A DNA stretch of 64,000 bases from contig ARYC01000087.1 in assembly GCA_000711775.1 (NCBI GenBank), forward strand, positions 186,001-250,000, given 5' to 3'. The notes beneath the pieces were generated by a model. That model ran no database searches, was not told the DNA's origin, and was given only the letters and a program-made list of their open reading frames with translations. Within the stretch, counting starts at the first letter, position 1. Every line of letters starts with the position of its first letter. This document shows, piece after piece, positions 36,865 to 47,786 of the stretch. The DNA comes from Oxytricha trifallax. Lineage: Eukaryota; Ciliophora; Spirotrichea; Sporadotrichida; Oxytrichidae. Position numbers and translations under genes: made by a program.

Positions 36865-37886
36865 ATGATCAGGAGAAATATTAGACTCAGAAAAGAGTAA
36901 ACTTTGAATAATTTTAAAGATTTCTTAAGTGAATAAATTCTTTTTTCTATTTTTAATTTAGGTTTATTTATTCAACAAAAACAAAGAGTTGAAGGACAAG
37001 GATCACCAAGACAAGCTCATGAAAATTAAAAAAGCAGTAGAAAGTGATAAACGTCTGCCAACTGAATTCAAGAAAAATAAGGATGAATTATTGAAAGATT
37101 TGGAGCTTGCAGATGATAAGACTATTGTGGCTAGATCTCACATTGATGATGAATACGAAGAGGCTAAATACAGAGACCCAAAAGTCTTGGTTACTACCTC
37201 CAGAAGTGCAAGTTAAAGGTTGATGCAGTTTTAAAAAGAAATGAAGTTAATTATACCTAATTCAGTCAGAATTAACAGAGGTAACTACGTGCTTAAGGAT
37301 CTAGTGAAGATTTGCCAGGTCAATAACATCACTGATTTGATTATATTGCATGAGACTAGAGGAGAGCCAGACGGCATGATAGTATCACACATGCCCTATG
37401 GCCCCACAGCATACTTTGGAATGTCAAATGTAGTACTAAGACACGATTTGAAGGATAAAGTTGATCCAGTGAGTGAAGCTTACCCTCACTTAATCCTCTA
37501 AAATTTTAACACAAAGTTAGGTGACAGAATTTCAGACATTATTATTCAATGCTTTACGAAAATTAATACTCAGCCAGATATTTTAATTAGATTTATGCTT
37601 CATCCTTTTTATCTTAATTTCAGACATCTTAAAGTACATTTTCCCCTTGCCAAAAGTAGACAGCAAGAGAGTCATGACATTCGTTAATGAAGATGATTTT
37701 ATTAGCTTTAGACATCACGTTTACAAAAAGGAAGATCATAAAAACGTAGCACTCAAGGAGTTAGGACCTAGGTTCGAAATGAAGCCATATTAGATCGTAT
37801 TAGGAACTGTTGACTTATAAGATGCCCAAAAAGAGTGGGTGTTGAGACCATATATGAATACAGCTAAGAAGAGAGCATATTTATGA
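36865..37886 (+). CDS. IMP4: IMP4, U3 snoRNP protein (Brix domain)
   Basis: Component of the U3 small nucleolar RNP (MPP10-IMP3-IMP4) for 18S pre-rRNA processing. Visible family residues: MIRRNIRLRKEYLFNK start, LPTEF, HIDDEYEEAKYRDPKVLVTT, RINRGNY, IVSHMPYGPTAYF, NVVLRHD, EAYPHLIL, RISDILKYIFPLPK, FISFRHHVYKK, GPRFEMKPYQI, and the end MNTAKKRAYL, all in Brix/IMP4 order. Two IESs (36900-36966, 37540-37627); joined length 288 aa, close to the usual 290. TGA stop. Nucleolar. Confidence 0.95.
36900..36966 (+). other. IES, pointer TA (67 bp)
   Basis: Splits LRKEY from LFNKNKE. TA is the only shared end. A GT-AG intron here would not keep frame. Confidence 0.8.
37540..37627 (+). other. IES, pointer AATTTCAGACAT (88 bp)
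   Basis: The 12-mer lies at 37528-37539 and 37616-37627. Removal gives RISDILKYIF, as in IMP4 proteins. Confidence 0.97.
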
Positions 37887-38045
37887 TTTAAGAAAGGCAA
37901 GGTAAACATATTAATTAAGAACTATTTATTTAAGCTAGAATTGTTTAGTTTTCATTCACAAAAAATTTAAACTTATTCTGTAAATTCTTGTTAATAGGTA
38001 GTAATGGTTTATTCTTTAAAAACTTAAACTTATTAATACAGTTTC

Positions 38046-39887
38046 TCATTATACTTTTGAGAATGGAAATTTAAAATACATAATAGTATAAGCAATAAGA
38101 AAATATACAAATAGACAGCTGAAGTATGTTATATACTGCCATTATTGATCTATAAATCCACTAACAAGAGCATTAAACCCTAGAAACGCACATTTTATGA
38201 AATTTTGCAATCCAAAAGCTATGACACTTTTATCTTCAAATTCAAAGCCTATTAGCATGCTTGCATGAGTACTTGAGCTACTATCCAAAACTCCAAAAAA
38301 GAAGCCGAAAACATAAGCGAGAAAACTGTACTCATAGATGCTAGTATACAATATTAAAGTTCCAAAAGCTAAGATTGAAGTAATTGCTACACAAATTATG
38401 CCAAGACGGTTAGATCTGTACCTTTTTATCACTTTATCAAGAATAAATCCTCCAAAAATTTATCCTAAACCTTGAACCGACATGACCAACATAGAATAGA
38501 AAAGCTATTCCTATTAGTCATGCGTTCCATGCATAGTTTCTGAAACTAGTGATACAAAGATAGATAAAGGAATACCTCCAGCCAGGGATACTGTTACAAT
38601 ATACATAAGCATTAATTGCATTTTAGGAGTCTTTGCAAGCTCATATTGATTTAGAAAAATTTGTTTTATACTGGGCTTCGTATTTATTACACTCAGATCG
38701 TTAGCAACATCCTAGATTACTTCAGAGTCTCTTGATATTAGTGTACTTCGAACTGTGGGGGATATAAGAAGTTTAGAATTATTCTCATTCATACTAACAA
38801 CAGATTTAGTATGAACATGTAATCTTTGAGGACTTGGGTTTATTAAATTTGCTTGGTCATTTGAATTAGGTTAAATTTACTAGTCTCGCTAATCTAATTT
38901 CATTATCTACAACTATTCAGACTAGCTTTATTTCTTATAATCAGCAAGCCCTTGTAGCTTTTGATTTTATTCTTGGTCATTTATTTCTTAAGTTTCTGAT
39001 TAATGAGGGTCTTCAATTTGAGTTTCCTCTAGTTTATTTTTCTCTCTTTATTAATTACTATGGCTTTCAAGATTTAATGGTATAATTACTTTTTCTGGCT
39101 TTCTCAAGAAAATCATACATAAGACTGAACAAAGTGATATTCCACTCATAATGAAGAAATACACTACCTTGTCTGTATTACCAAGAATAAAGGCTGACAT
39201 TAAACTTCCTATCAAATGCGATGAATTGGCGAAAGAATAAAGAACAGCGAAAAAGAGGCCTTTTAATTAGTCACTCGCACATTCTCTGATGTAAACTTAC
39301 ATTGTTGCTCTAAAAAAAATTATGGGAATTTATATTTTGTTGTATAAATTTAAAATTTGTCAAATTAACTTTAAGATAGACCTCCAACCCAAAACATTGA
39401 CCCACCAAAACCCTTTATGCAAGAACACAATAAAATGATAAATGTGACGAATCCTTTATCAAAAAGAAACAAATCTGAGTCAGGGTAGTGCTCTCTTATT
39501 GTTGGCAAAAATAGTCCCAACACATAAAATAAATATGCAATACTTCCTATTAGAACAGCCAATCTACTATTTGTTTTCATTACAAGCGCCGACGCGAATG
39601 GACTTCCACAAGCTACAATTACGTATAATGAAAATATAGCATTAATATGAGTTATGTATTTTTAATAAAATTGACTCACTTTAAATTATATGTCAAGGCA
39701 AGTGAGACATTTCCCAGCGATTTAAAGCCTTAGTCTTTTAATAGTTTTGAGGAAATGGAAGCACAAGAATTGAAGGATAGCAATACCAATAGAAATCCCA
39801 ATGAAATATAAAAATACACTTATTTTGCTAAAAAATAAAATTATGGTATACAATAATATGTACTACTCTGTCTAAATTTTTTATCAT
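38046..39887 (-). CDS. UNC93-like major facilitator protein
   Basis: Minus strand, TGA at 38046-38048. Many hydrophobic segments in two halves, about twelve in all. Family-like features: SLGFLLVLLSFNSCASIS at the first helix, then SSKLLKDQGFKSLGNVSLA, MKTNSRLAVLIGSIAYL, GFGGSMFWVGG and YIRECASDQLKGLFFA. A long Gln/Glu/Asn-rich cytoplasmic loop (about 130 residues) separates the halves. Transport substrate unknown. One IES at 39641-39684; another break lies near 39310-39370 between SMFWVGG and ATMQVYI, boundaries unresolved. The start (Met at 39887, perhaps followed by an intron) is uncertain. Confidence 0.8.
39641..39684 (-). other. IES, pointer TAAT (44 bp)
   Basis: Joins LALTYN to AIFSLYVIV and removes a TGA. 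Confidence 0.7.
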
Positions 39888-40194
39888 GATTTAAGTATAT
39901 ATCAATATTTTAATAATTTTCTAATACTTATTATTACTATTCCAGTACTATTATTAAATTTGTTTTATATCTTAACTATATGTATTTAAAGTATAACTTC
40001 AGTAACTTTTTTCAAATAATTTATTTTTTATACTATCAGTGAATCTCTCAATATTTCAATCTTAAAATTACTAATATCATTTACTTAAAATTTAGATTGA
40101 ATTTAATATACATAATTAGAAATGTATTTAAGTTAAATTAAAGGTAAAGAGTAAAACAATCTTTGCATGTATTATTCTCTTAAAAAAGTACTGT
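39888..40194. other. AT-rich spacer
   Basis: No gene-like frame seen between the divergent ends of the transporter and its neighbour. Confidence 0.45.
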
Positions 40195-42415
40195 TCATTT
40201 CTCTGGGCCACCCTTCTTTTCCTTGAGTCTGAGCTTTGAGCTGAGAGTTTTTTCCTTCTTCTTTTTGTTGCTACGCTTTAAATGGCCAGCAGACTCTGTT
40301 TTGGCTTGGTTTGTGACTGCTTTATTGGATTTCTCGAATTATACAGCAAGGGCGTCGAATTATTTCAAGAGTTTAGTCTTTTCTCTCTCTTCCTTCTTTT
40401 TGGAAGATCTTACACTGGCCTCGGTCTCTTCATCTTCCAGACCTAAGTTGTCTGCACTACCTGATTAAAATGAAATTTAAAAGTATATAGATCCCACGCC
40501 TGACATAGTGGTATCAAATTGCTCAATGAATCTTTTCTCTTCCATCATTCTGTCGAAGTATTTCTCTGCTTTGACTTAATCAGCGTCCAGGTAAGTAGAG
40601 ACTAAACTGTCACGAGGGTCATACTGGTCACTAGCATCCTCGTATAGTCTCTTACGCTTGATCAAGTTAATAATTCTCAAATAATCCACTCCTAGAATGG
40701 GATCTTCCTTCAAGACCTTTGGATTTTTCTCTAGAAGCTTTTTGATTTTGAAGAACTCTAAATCTGCGTCTAGCAAGAATTCTTCTTTGTCATATGTTCT
40801 GTAGTTGTCCTTGAATAAAGGAGTGATACTTCTACGAGTAAGTTCTTAATCAATTCTGAATCTAACTCTTCTTGTCAGCTCTACGATTTAAGTTGACATT
40901 TAGTCTTATTCCTCAGTTGTTCTTTGATCAATACCACCGATATTATATAAAATGCTTGAAAAATTATTGAAGGCTGTTATATACTATATAATTTTAAAAT
41001 AGCATTCTTTCTCTTTAGATCGATCCAAATCTTTTTAAGCCTCTCAGCCTTATCTTCATCAGTTTCCCAAAACTTGTAAGCCTGGTCTAATAGATCATTA
41101 TCAAACATATTAGCTGATTGCTTTTCAAGAGCGAAATCTTCGAACTTGGTATCTTTTCTAGATTCTCCTAGAGCATTTTAATTGAAAGCAAAAAGTGTAG
41201 TTTCTTTGGCAGGACTGGCATCATAGTACTCCTCGTAAGTCAGTACTTTCTTCTATAGTTCTTCATACTCTTTCTAACCTGCAATTTATTTCATCTTAAC
41301 TTCTTCCTCTTCGACTAATTTCAATATGTCTGCTTTGATTGTCATTTTCTCAAGTTTTTGTGGGTATTCGAATTCAAGATCAGCCTGCATTAAAGTCAGT
41401 TTAACTAAAGTCTCATTATTTTTAATGAATGAAACTATATTTTGTTCCTTAATTATTGAAAAGTTCACATCCCCATTGTTATCGAGAGTCACGTTATGTT
41501 TTCTTAACTTAACTAGAAGATTTTTGGCAGCTCTTTTAAGCTTTGTTGGTGACTCACGAACTTTTCTCAAAACTTCTTCATCTGACATGTTTTTCAAACC
41601 ATCATGAATGTGAGCTCTTTCGTGGAATATTTTAAGCAAGTTCTCAGTTCTGTTCAAGAAACCCTCTTGAATTTCAGATAGAGATTCCTTTTGGTTAACT
41701 AGAGATTTATCTTTGACAACTTCATATAGAACTGGTTGATAATTGTTAACAAGGTCAATCTCAGCCGCTTTTGTTTCAGCTTAAAAATCAGTTTTAAAAA
41801 CATCTTCGTATCCCCTCCTTTGATAAGAAACATCTTCTTCTCCTTGACTCTATTTGGATTTATTCATAGAATCCATCCACTCCTCTTAAGCTCTTTGATA
41901 TTTAGGAATGTCTCTCTCATATCTAGAAACCTTGAGTAAACTAATAATAAACAAAATTACAATCTGAGTGTGCTTTCTACCTCAGCAATTTTCTGCATTC
42001 TATCTAGATAAGAGTCTCCATGTATATTTAGAGCAACACCTCTTAATACACGCATTTCTTCTCTTTATTTATTCAGGAATGATCCAAGCTCTTCCTCTAC
42101 CAGAGAGAAAGCTTTGTCTTCAGTATAACCCTTTTTCAGTAAGTCCTTTTACTTACGTATAAAAACAATAGCTGGATGTGCTAAACGCATAGTACCACCG
42201 AACTCTTGCACAATATTGTTATGAGTGGGGAAATACTTGACTTCTGGGTATTTATAGTAAAATTTAGACAATAAGTGCATCTCGCTCTTAATATCATAAC
42301 TCTCTGGAGCTGCAAAGTTAGCACTAAAACCTAAGAAAGAGTGGGGTGGGAACATCTTCATGATCTCATACCCCTTGGGCTTCTTTCTCATTCCTCTTTC
42401 AAACCAAATGTTCAT
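40195..42415 (-). CDS. Unrecognised charged protein, possibly organellar
   Basis: Minus gene from ATG at 42415 (MNIWFERGMRKKPKGYEIMK) to TGA at 40195-40197. Two IESs (41933-41964, 40948-40994); joined length 2,142 nt (713 aa). The N-terminal 100 residues look globular (FPPHSFLGFSANFAAPESYD, VQEFGGTMRLAHPAIVFIRK); the rest is Lys/Glu-rich helical, ending in a very basic tail (KKKKEKTLSSKLRLKEKK). The style would suit a mitochondrial ribosomal or RNA-associated protein, but I do not recognise a family. Confidence 0.8.
40948..40994 (-). other. IES, pointer ATTTTA (47 bp)
   Basis: ATTTTA on the minus strand at both ends. Joins RKNAIL to YNIGGIDQ. Confidence 0.82.
41933..41964 (-). other. IES, pointer ACTCA (32 bp)
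   Basis: Joins VESTL to KVSRYERD in frame. Confidence 0.78.
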
Positions 42416-42497
42416 TTTTATTTAATATAATAAGTATTATTATATTCTATGGTTATAAAAATTAATAAGTTTTACAAATACAGGTAAGAATTCTTTT

Positions 42498-43292
42498 AAA
42501 TTAACAGATTAAATGTAAAGCTTGTAAAATGCTTAAATTGCAGTAGCATTCAAAAAGTAATATTCTTTTAGAAATTTAACTTTTTGAATAGCCAGGTATA
42601 AAATGTGATTAATGTGATATGAAATTCGGAAATTATGTATGCTTGAAATGTAATCTTTATGACAATGACTCTTCGAAACAGCAGTTCCATTGCAATGATT
42701 GTGGAGTATGTCGTCAAGGGGGTCATGAGAACTTTTTCCATTGTTAAAATTGTGCCTGCTGCATTTCAATAGCAGTGAAAGCCTCACACAAATGTATCGA
42801 GAACGCTATTCATCAGAAATGTCCGATCTGCCAAATGGATTAATTCTACTCAACTGAGCAGTCTCTGTACTTATAATGTGGACATACTTTGCATAAAAGC
42901 TGCTTTAAAGAACTCTCTAAGCATAAATATCAATGCCCACTGTGCTTTAAAAGTTTTTGTGATATGTGGGTGCATGATAGAAATCTTGATAATGAAATCG
43001 AAAATACCCCTATGCCTGAAGAGTTTAGAGATAGAAAAGTTAGGGTATAATAAAATTAAATTGTTATTAATATATAAAACACAGTTAACATAAATTAAAC
43101 CTATATAAGTTAAGATTCTTTGTAATGATTGCAGTGAAAGAAGTGAGGTGGGCTTTCATGTATTAGGTGCAAAATGTTAATTCTGCCACAGCTATAATAC
43201 AAGGTAATTATGATAACTCTTAATTTTGTTGGTTTATCTTATTTTTCAGATTATAATGCCATGATTCTAATTTATAAAGATCTAAACTTTGA
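42498..43292 (+). CDS. RCHY1: RCHY1 (PIRH2) E3 ligase, 3' part: CTCHY, RING and zinc ribbon
   Basis: Begins at a 13-bp pointer (42498-42510). Encodes [11 protein letters not shown] (like RFKVKEVQCINC of the CHY-finger end), a CTCHY-type finger ([21 protein letters not shown]), a RING finger ([26 protein letters not shown]), [12 protein letters not shown] and the ribbon ILCNDC, AKCQFCHSYNT. A 35-nt intron lies near 42550-42584, an IES at 43043-43112, and a last intron at about 43203-43247. The first half of the protein (CHY finger) is absent here and lies at 62201-62512 on the other strand. Predicted ubiquitin ligase. Confidence 0.88.
43043..43112 (+). other. IES, pointer AAGTTA (70 bp)
   Basis: AAGTTA at 43037-43042 and 43107-43112. 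Joins FRDRKV to KILCNDCS, as in RCHY1. Confidence 0.9.
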
Positions 43293-43620
43293 TTTAAGAG
43301 GATGGTTAAAGATATTAACTCTCAGTCGAGATCGTTGGCGAAGATTCAGACTAAGAAATAAGAGATAAGGCAAAGCTAGTTCAATGGATATGTTTGGGAG
43401 TCGGTCTAGGTCTCTATGTTTTATCTGGTATTAATATTCTGTTTTTCCTAAAGTATAAAAAACAAGAAGAAATTAACGAGCAAGTTGCTGCAAATAATTA
43501 TTCAAAAATAATGATTCTATTACTTTTTAATTTTCCTCAATTAAGTTTATTTTTAAATTATTAATAATATTCAAATGAGATTGTTAGAGATGTGCACTAT
43601 GACAACTGAATTGAAATATT
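43286..43620 (+). CDS. Short membrane-protein-like ORF
   Basis: An open frame after the RCHY1 end reads LSVEIVGEDSDQEIRDKAKL, then a hydrophobic helix (WICLGVGLGLYVLSGINILF) and KYKKQEE, to TGA near 43611. It may be a separate small single-pass protein or an alternative C-terminus of RCHY1. No start codon is clear. Confidence 0.35.
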
Positions 43621-43793
43621 TATAAAAGTTTATTCATCAAATCTTAATAGTTATAATTTAAATTCTTTAGTTTTTATTTAAAAAGTCTCTCCTATTATCA
43701 TAATAAGTAATTATTTATTAACGTGGATTTCCTACATCACTTTACGAAACTTATTAAAATTTTAGTAATTATTATAACTTTACAAGAATTATA

Positions 43794-46247
43794 ATGAAAG
43801 ACAAGATTGGAGACAAATCCCATTTATAAACTGAAATTAATGACAATAACTAAACGAATGGTAGCTAGAACAACTAATAAGACGATGGCTACGATTCAGA
43901 TGTCTATATTTTTGACTACGAAGATAAAGCTATGGAGAATTACAAAACATTATATTACGGGATGATACTCACTTTATAATTATTTGAAATGATCTTAATG
44001 TCTTAACATTATTTGAAATTACAAAGGTATTCATCCTGGTGACAACGAAGAAGGAGGAGGTTTGAAATTTTCTTGTCCAAATACTGGTGCTCATTTTGAG
44101 TTTATCGACATTTGCAAAAGGCTGAATTATGTTTAGAAACTAAGGAAGTAACTTAATTAAGCCTGGGGTCTGGACAGTCTTGATGAAATTCCTTAAAATA
44201 TAGGACAGAGAGCTAATACTGATCCTAGAATGCTAGAGAGAGACGATAGAGTGAGGAGTGATTCGAGGTCAAAGAACTTGCAAAAATATTTAAGTAATGG
44301 GACTGACAGATAAACACAGGTATATATTAAATAATTTCCATTTTTTAACAATTTATTTATACAGTCTAACTTATTAAAGCTATAGGGAGTGCAAGAAAAT
44401 CCGCTTGAAAACTATAGGTCCTCTTAAAAATCAAAAGTTGATTAATACAGTCATTTGTAAACAGATCCAGGTTAGCCGATTAGAAGCAAATAAACTAACG
44501 AATCTTAGTTAATTTAACAGTTACCAGGTGATAAACCTTAATAAATTATTAACCAAAACATTGTAATTAACTATTACAATACTAGCGGCGGTTAACTACC
44601 AAGATAGAATATTTAACACTAAAATAATGCTTCTGAGAAAATTGAAAAATAAACAAGACCTTAAAGTAATGGATCTAACCGCTCAGCTAAATCTAAACTT
44701 TAAATTTAGAAATTAACCTCAGCATAGAAACAAATCATCCCTAACTTAGCATCAAGAAATCTTGAATTGCAAAATAATATGTAAATTTTATTAAGATTTT
44801 ATAATAAACTTTTATTTTAGAATTGATAATCATAGCTCATATTAGTACGGCAACAATTTAACTCAATTATTTGATTATAAAAAAATTGCTTAATACATAT
44901 ATTTTACCCCTCCAAAAAAATACAAGAAGTCTTTTGTTGTATTTATTTATTACAAACCAACTTTTTAACTCAGTAACCTCGAGGAAATTCAAATCTAAGA
45001 TCTAACCTTCTCTCTAACAACTAAATCTCAGGAATTATAAGCTAAAGAAAGAGTGTTTTAGGTTAAAAAATGAATCTTCCATAGAGCAATATATCATCAA
45101 CTTAGAAATCTCCATCAATGATGAATTACTCGTTTACTCACAATAATGAGTCACCAAATTTAAAGCTTAATGTATGTAATTTTATTTTTTAACCTGTTTA
45201 TTAGCAAAATAAAATGGGATAACCATAGAAAAATTTCTAAGTATATGACTTCAACTTGAACTACTCCAGAGATTCAAAGAATAATAGCGCTTTATAATAA
45301 ACATCTTCCAATTATAGAACTGTGGATACTCGTAAAGGCTTACCAAGCAAATCTTTCTAAAAAGCAGTACCAAACTTTGATATTCATGTTATTGGAGGAT
45401 CATAAAATATCATGTAAAATGAGTAAAATTAAGCATAATTATAAGAAAATCTTTACACGAATAGCAGCTAACTAAAATCAGTATACAAAAATATACCATA
45501 AGGTTTCAACACAAGAAACATAAATTCATCTTTCGATGAAGTAATGGCCGGAATAACTCAAAATGGAGTTGCTGGAGGTAGGCATAAAAGACATTCATCC
45601 TTTGGATCTTAAAATAATGCACCTATATATCAGCAATAGTTAAATCCTAGCATGGGTGGAGGGTTTTCGGGGACAATTGCTATGAAAAGCTCTCATATGA
45701 AAACTAAAAGTATCACAAACCCTTCTTAAATTGATCCTTCTCTCTATGTTAATGCTTAGAAAACATAAATTCAAGGCTCATAGTTTAATGGAGTAAATTC
45801 TACTTATAACCCTAATTCAAGAAATCAAGCAAATAATGACTATGGCATTGGTGCCAAATCTGCTTTGGGGAACCCATCCCATTATAGATAAACTTCTGAC
45901 TTTTCTTAATTTAAAAGTAAGATAATTTTTTAAACTTAATGATTTATTTAGAAACTTAATAGAACCCTTCAACATCAAGTTTTTCACAGTATAATGGTCC
46001 TATAAAATCCACTTAAATTAATAACTTACATCATTTGCTTATATTATTTTATTTAAAACTACTTAACAATAAATATTATTATTTTAAAATTACTTTGCAA
46101 GCTCAGCAAGCATAGAATCACATTTAACTTATAGGAAATTCAAAATCATTGCTAGGTTAGGGTCAATCTAGGCAAAATGTGCAAATAAGACCTCCAAATA
46201 ATAGCACTGCTAGAAGACAAACTTTCAATAGCAATATAAAACATTGA
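43794..46247 (+). CDS. Asn/Gln/Ser-rich hypothetical protein
   Basis: Starts MKDKIGDKSHLQTEINDNN. A probable 2-bp (GG) pointer IES near 43963-44027 joins TLYYG to IHPGDNEEGGG. The conserved-looking part is GLKFSCPNTGAHFEFIDIC. An intron of about 45 nt lies near 44320-44364. The rest is low-complexity Asn/Gln/Ser with many TAA/TAG Gln codons and further short introns or IESs (about 44780-44820, 45170-45205, 45920-45950, not all resolved). TGA at 46245-46247. Likely disordered; no family recognised. Confidence 0.55.
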
Positions 46248-46359
46248 AAATATTTGAATAATTACTCAATATAAAACTCTATTAAATTATAAGAATCATA
46301 ATGATAGTTTGAATATAATTTACTTCTACTGTAATTTTAATTAAAAAATATAGCCAATT

Positions 46360-47293
46360 TAGATATCTATCATTTCAAAGCTCTTTGCAGATACTAGAAT
46401 AAAATCAGAGAAGTTTTATTAATTTAATACCGACCTCCACAGTTGCATTTGAAAATCAGCGTCTTCAAGATTAAACTATAGACGAATCTACCAAGTCAAT
46501 TTTAGGCTAACTCGACTTTAACAATAATGCCCAATTAAACCACAAATTTTACTCTTCTCAATTATTTTCCAGGAAACTCAGCACCAACTTGATTAACAAT
46601 TCAATTTTACTTCAACAGATTAAAGATCAATCCTTGAATCTAAATCATAAAAGAAGTTTCTAGAATAATAGCATGAGTTCATTCCCTCTAAATAAATCAC
46701 AAAGCTCTAAATAGTTAAGGTTTGCACATTTATAGGTAGTGGATAACGTGCTTGATAATTGCTAGTCTGTTCTCTCTGGTGATATTAAATTTACTAAAAA
46801 TTCAATTCACAAGCTCAATAGATTCATTAAGTATTAGTAAAATTTGGAGCAATCCCCTTAGGAGAAGTAGAAAATTTAGGATATTAAAAGCGTAGCTAAA
46901 GCTGTGGGACTCAAATTACAAGAAAATAAAAAGAGTAAGAGCCCAAGAAATCGAAAAATTAAAGCAAATATATTTATTGAGAGTGTTGAAAAAGAGGGAG
47001 TATAGAATATAATGAACTAGAGTCACGAAAAGACAAATAAAAACGTCAGCATACTAAATGCTACTAATATAGTCGAGGACTCAAATGAGAAATTTTAAGC
47101 AAACTATTAGAAATAGGGAAAGAAAATTATTAAAGTAAAAAGCGTTAGGTATATTAAAAAGATTTAATAGCAACATGATTCATAAAACGAGGGAATTTAT
47201 TAAATAAAGAAGATAGGCTAGGTAAATAATTCTCATGTTTAAAATTTGACACCCATTAACAGAAGTGTAATAGATTCTAATCACAAAGATTGA
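46360..47293 (+). CDS. Gln/Asn/Lys-rich hypothetical protein (5' end unclear)
   Basis: Continuous frame of about 310 codons, from around 46360 to TGA at 47291-47293, with no clear ATG before a TGA upstream. It may begin in an upstream exon or be the last piece of the preceding gene. Contains LQDQTIDESTKSILGQ, KNSIHKLNRFIKYQQNL and a basic KKSKSPRNRKIKAN stretch. No family recognised. Confidence 0.5.
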
Positions 47294-47374
47294 TATTGAT
47301 GAATTTAATTTTTTATTTCTTAATTAAACAATCTTCTCATTTCTTAAAACTCACTATTTTTTTGCTTTTCTTAT

Positions 47375-47614
47375 TCATTCCATTTAAAGTTATGGCGCAA
47401 CTTTATTGTCTGCTATTAATTTAATCATGCTGTTTTCAATTTTTGCAATTTAATTTATGTATTATTTACTCACATTGTTATCTGATTATTAAGAAAGCTG
47501 AATTTCCTTCAATTTTGCAATTTCAAAGTCATTTTGAGAGAGGAGGAGCTCTATTTGTTTATTTTCAAAATATTAAGAGACTTCTTTTAGTATTTTCTCT
47601 TATGGGTCTTCCAT
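47375..47614 (-). CDS. 79-aa coiled-coil small protein
   Basis: Minus strand, ATG at 47614 to TGA at 47375-47377, with five internal TAA read as Gln. The sequence MEDPQEKILKEVSQYFENKQ is followed by an amphipathic helix (NDFEIAKLKEIQLSQQS) and a second (YINQIAKIENSMIKLI). Size and heptads suit a prefoldin-, BLOC- or mediator-like subunit, but I cannot assign it. The opposite frame at 47443-47625 is its antisense shadow. Confidence 0.62.
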
Positions 47615-47786
47615 TATTTAATTAATTTATTAGTTTTTATGTATGTTAACAATAAAAAAATATTACTATCAAGAATTTAATTATATCATTGAATATTTGT
47701 GAATAGAGTAAATATTCATGTTAATTAAATCATTTAAATTTTCCTTAAAACCCAATAGCTAATTTTATTATACAAAATTTGATAAA

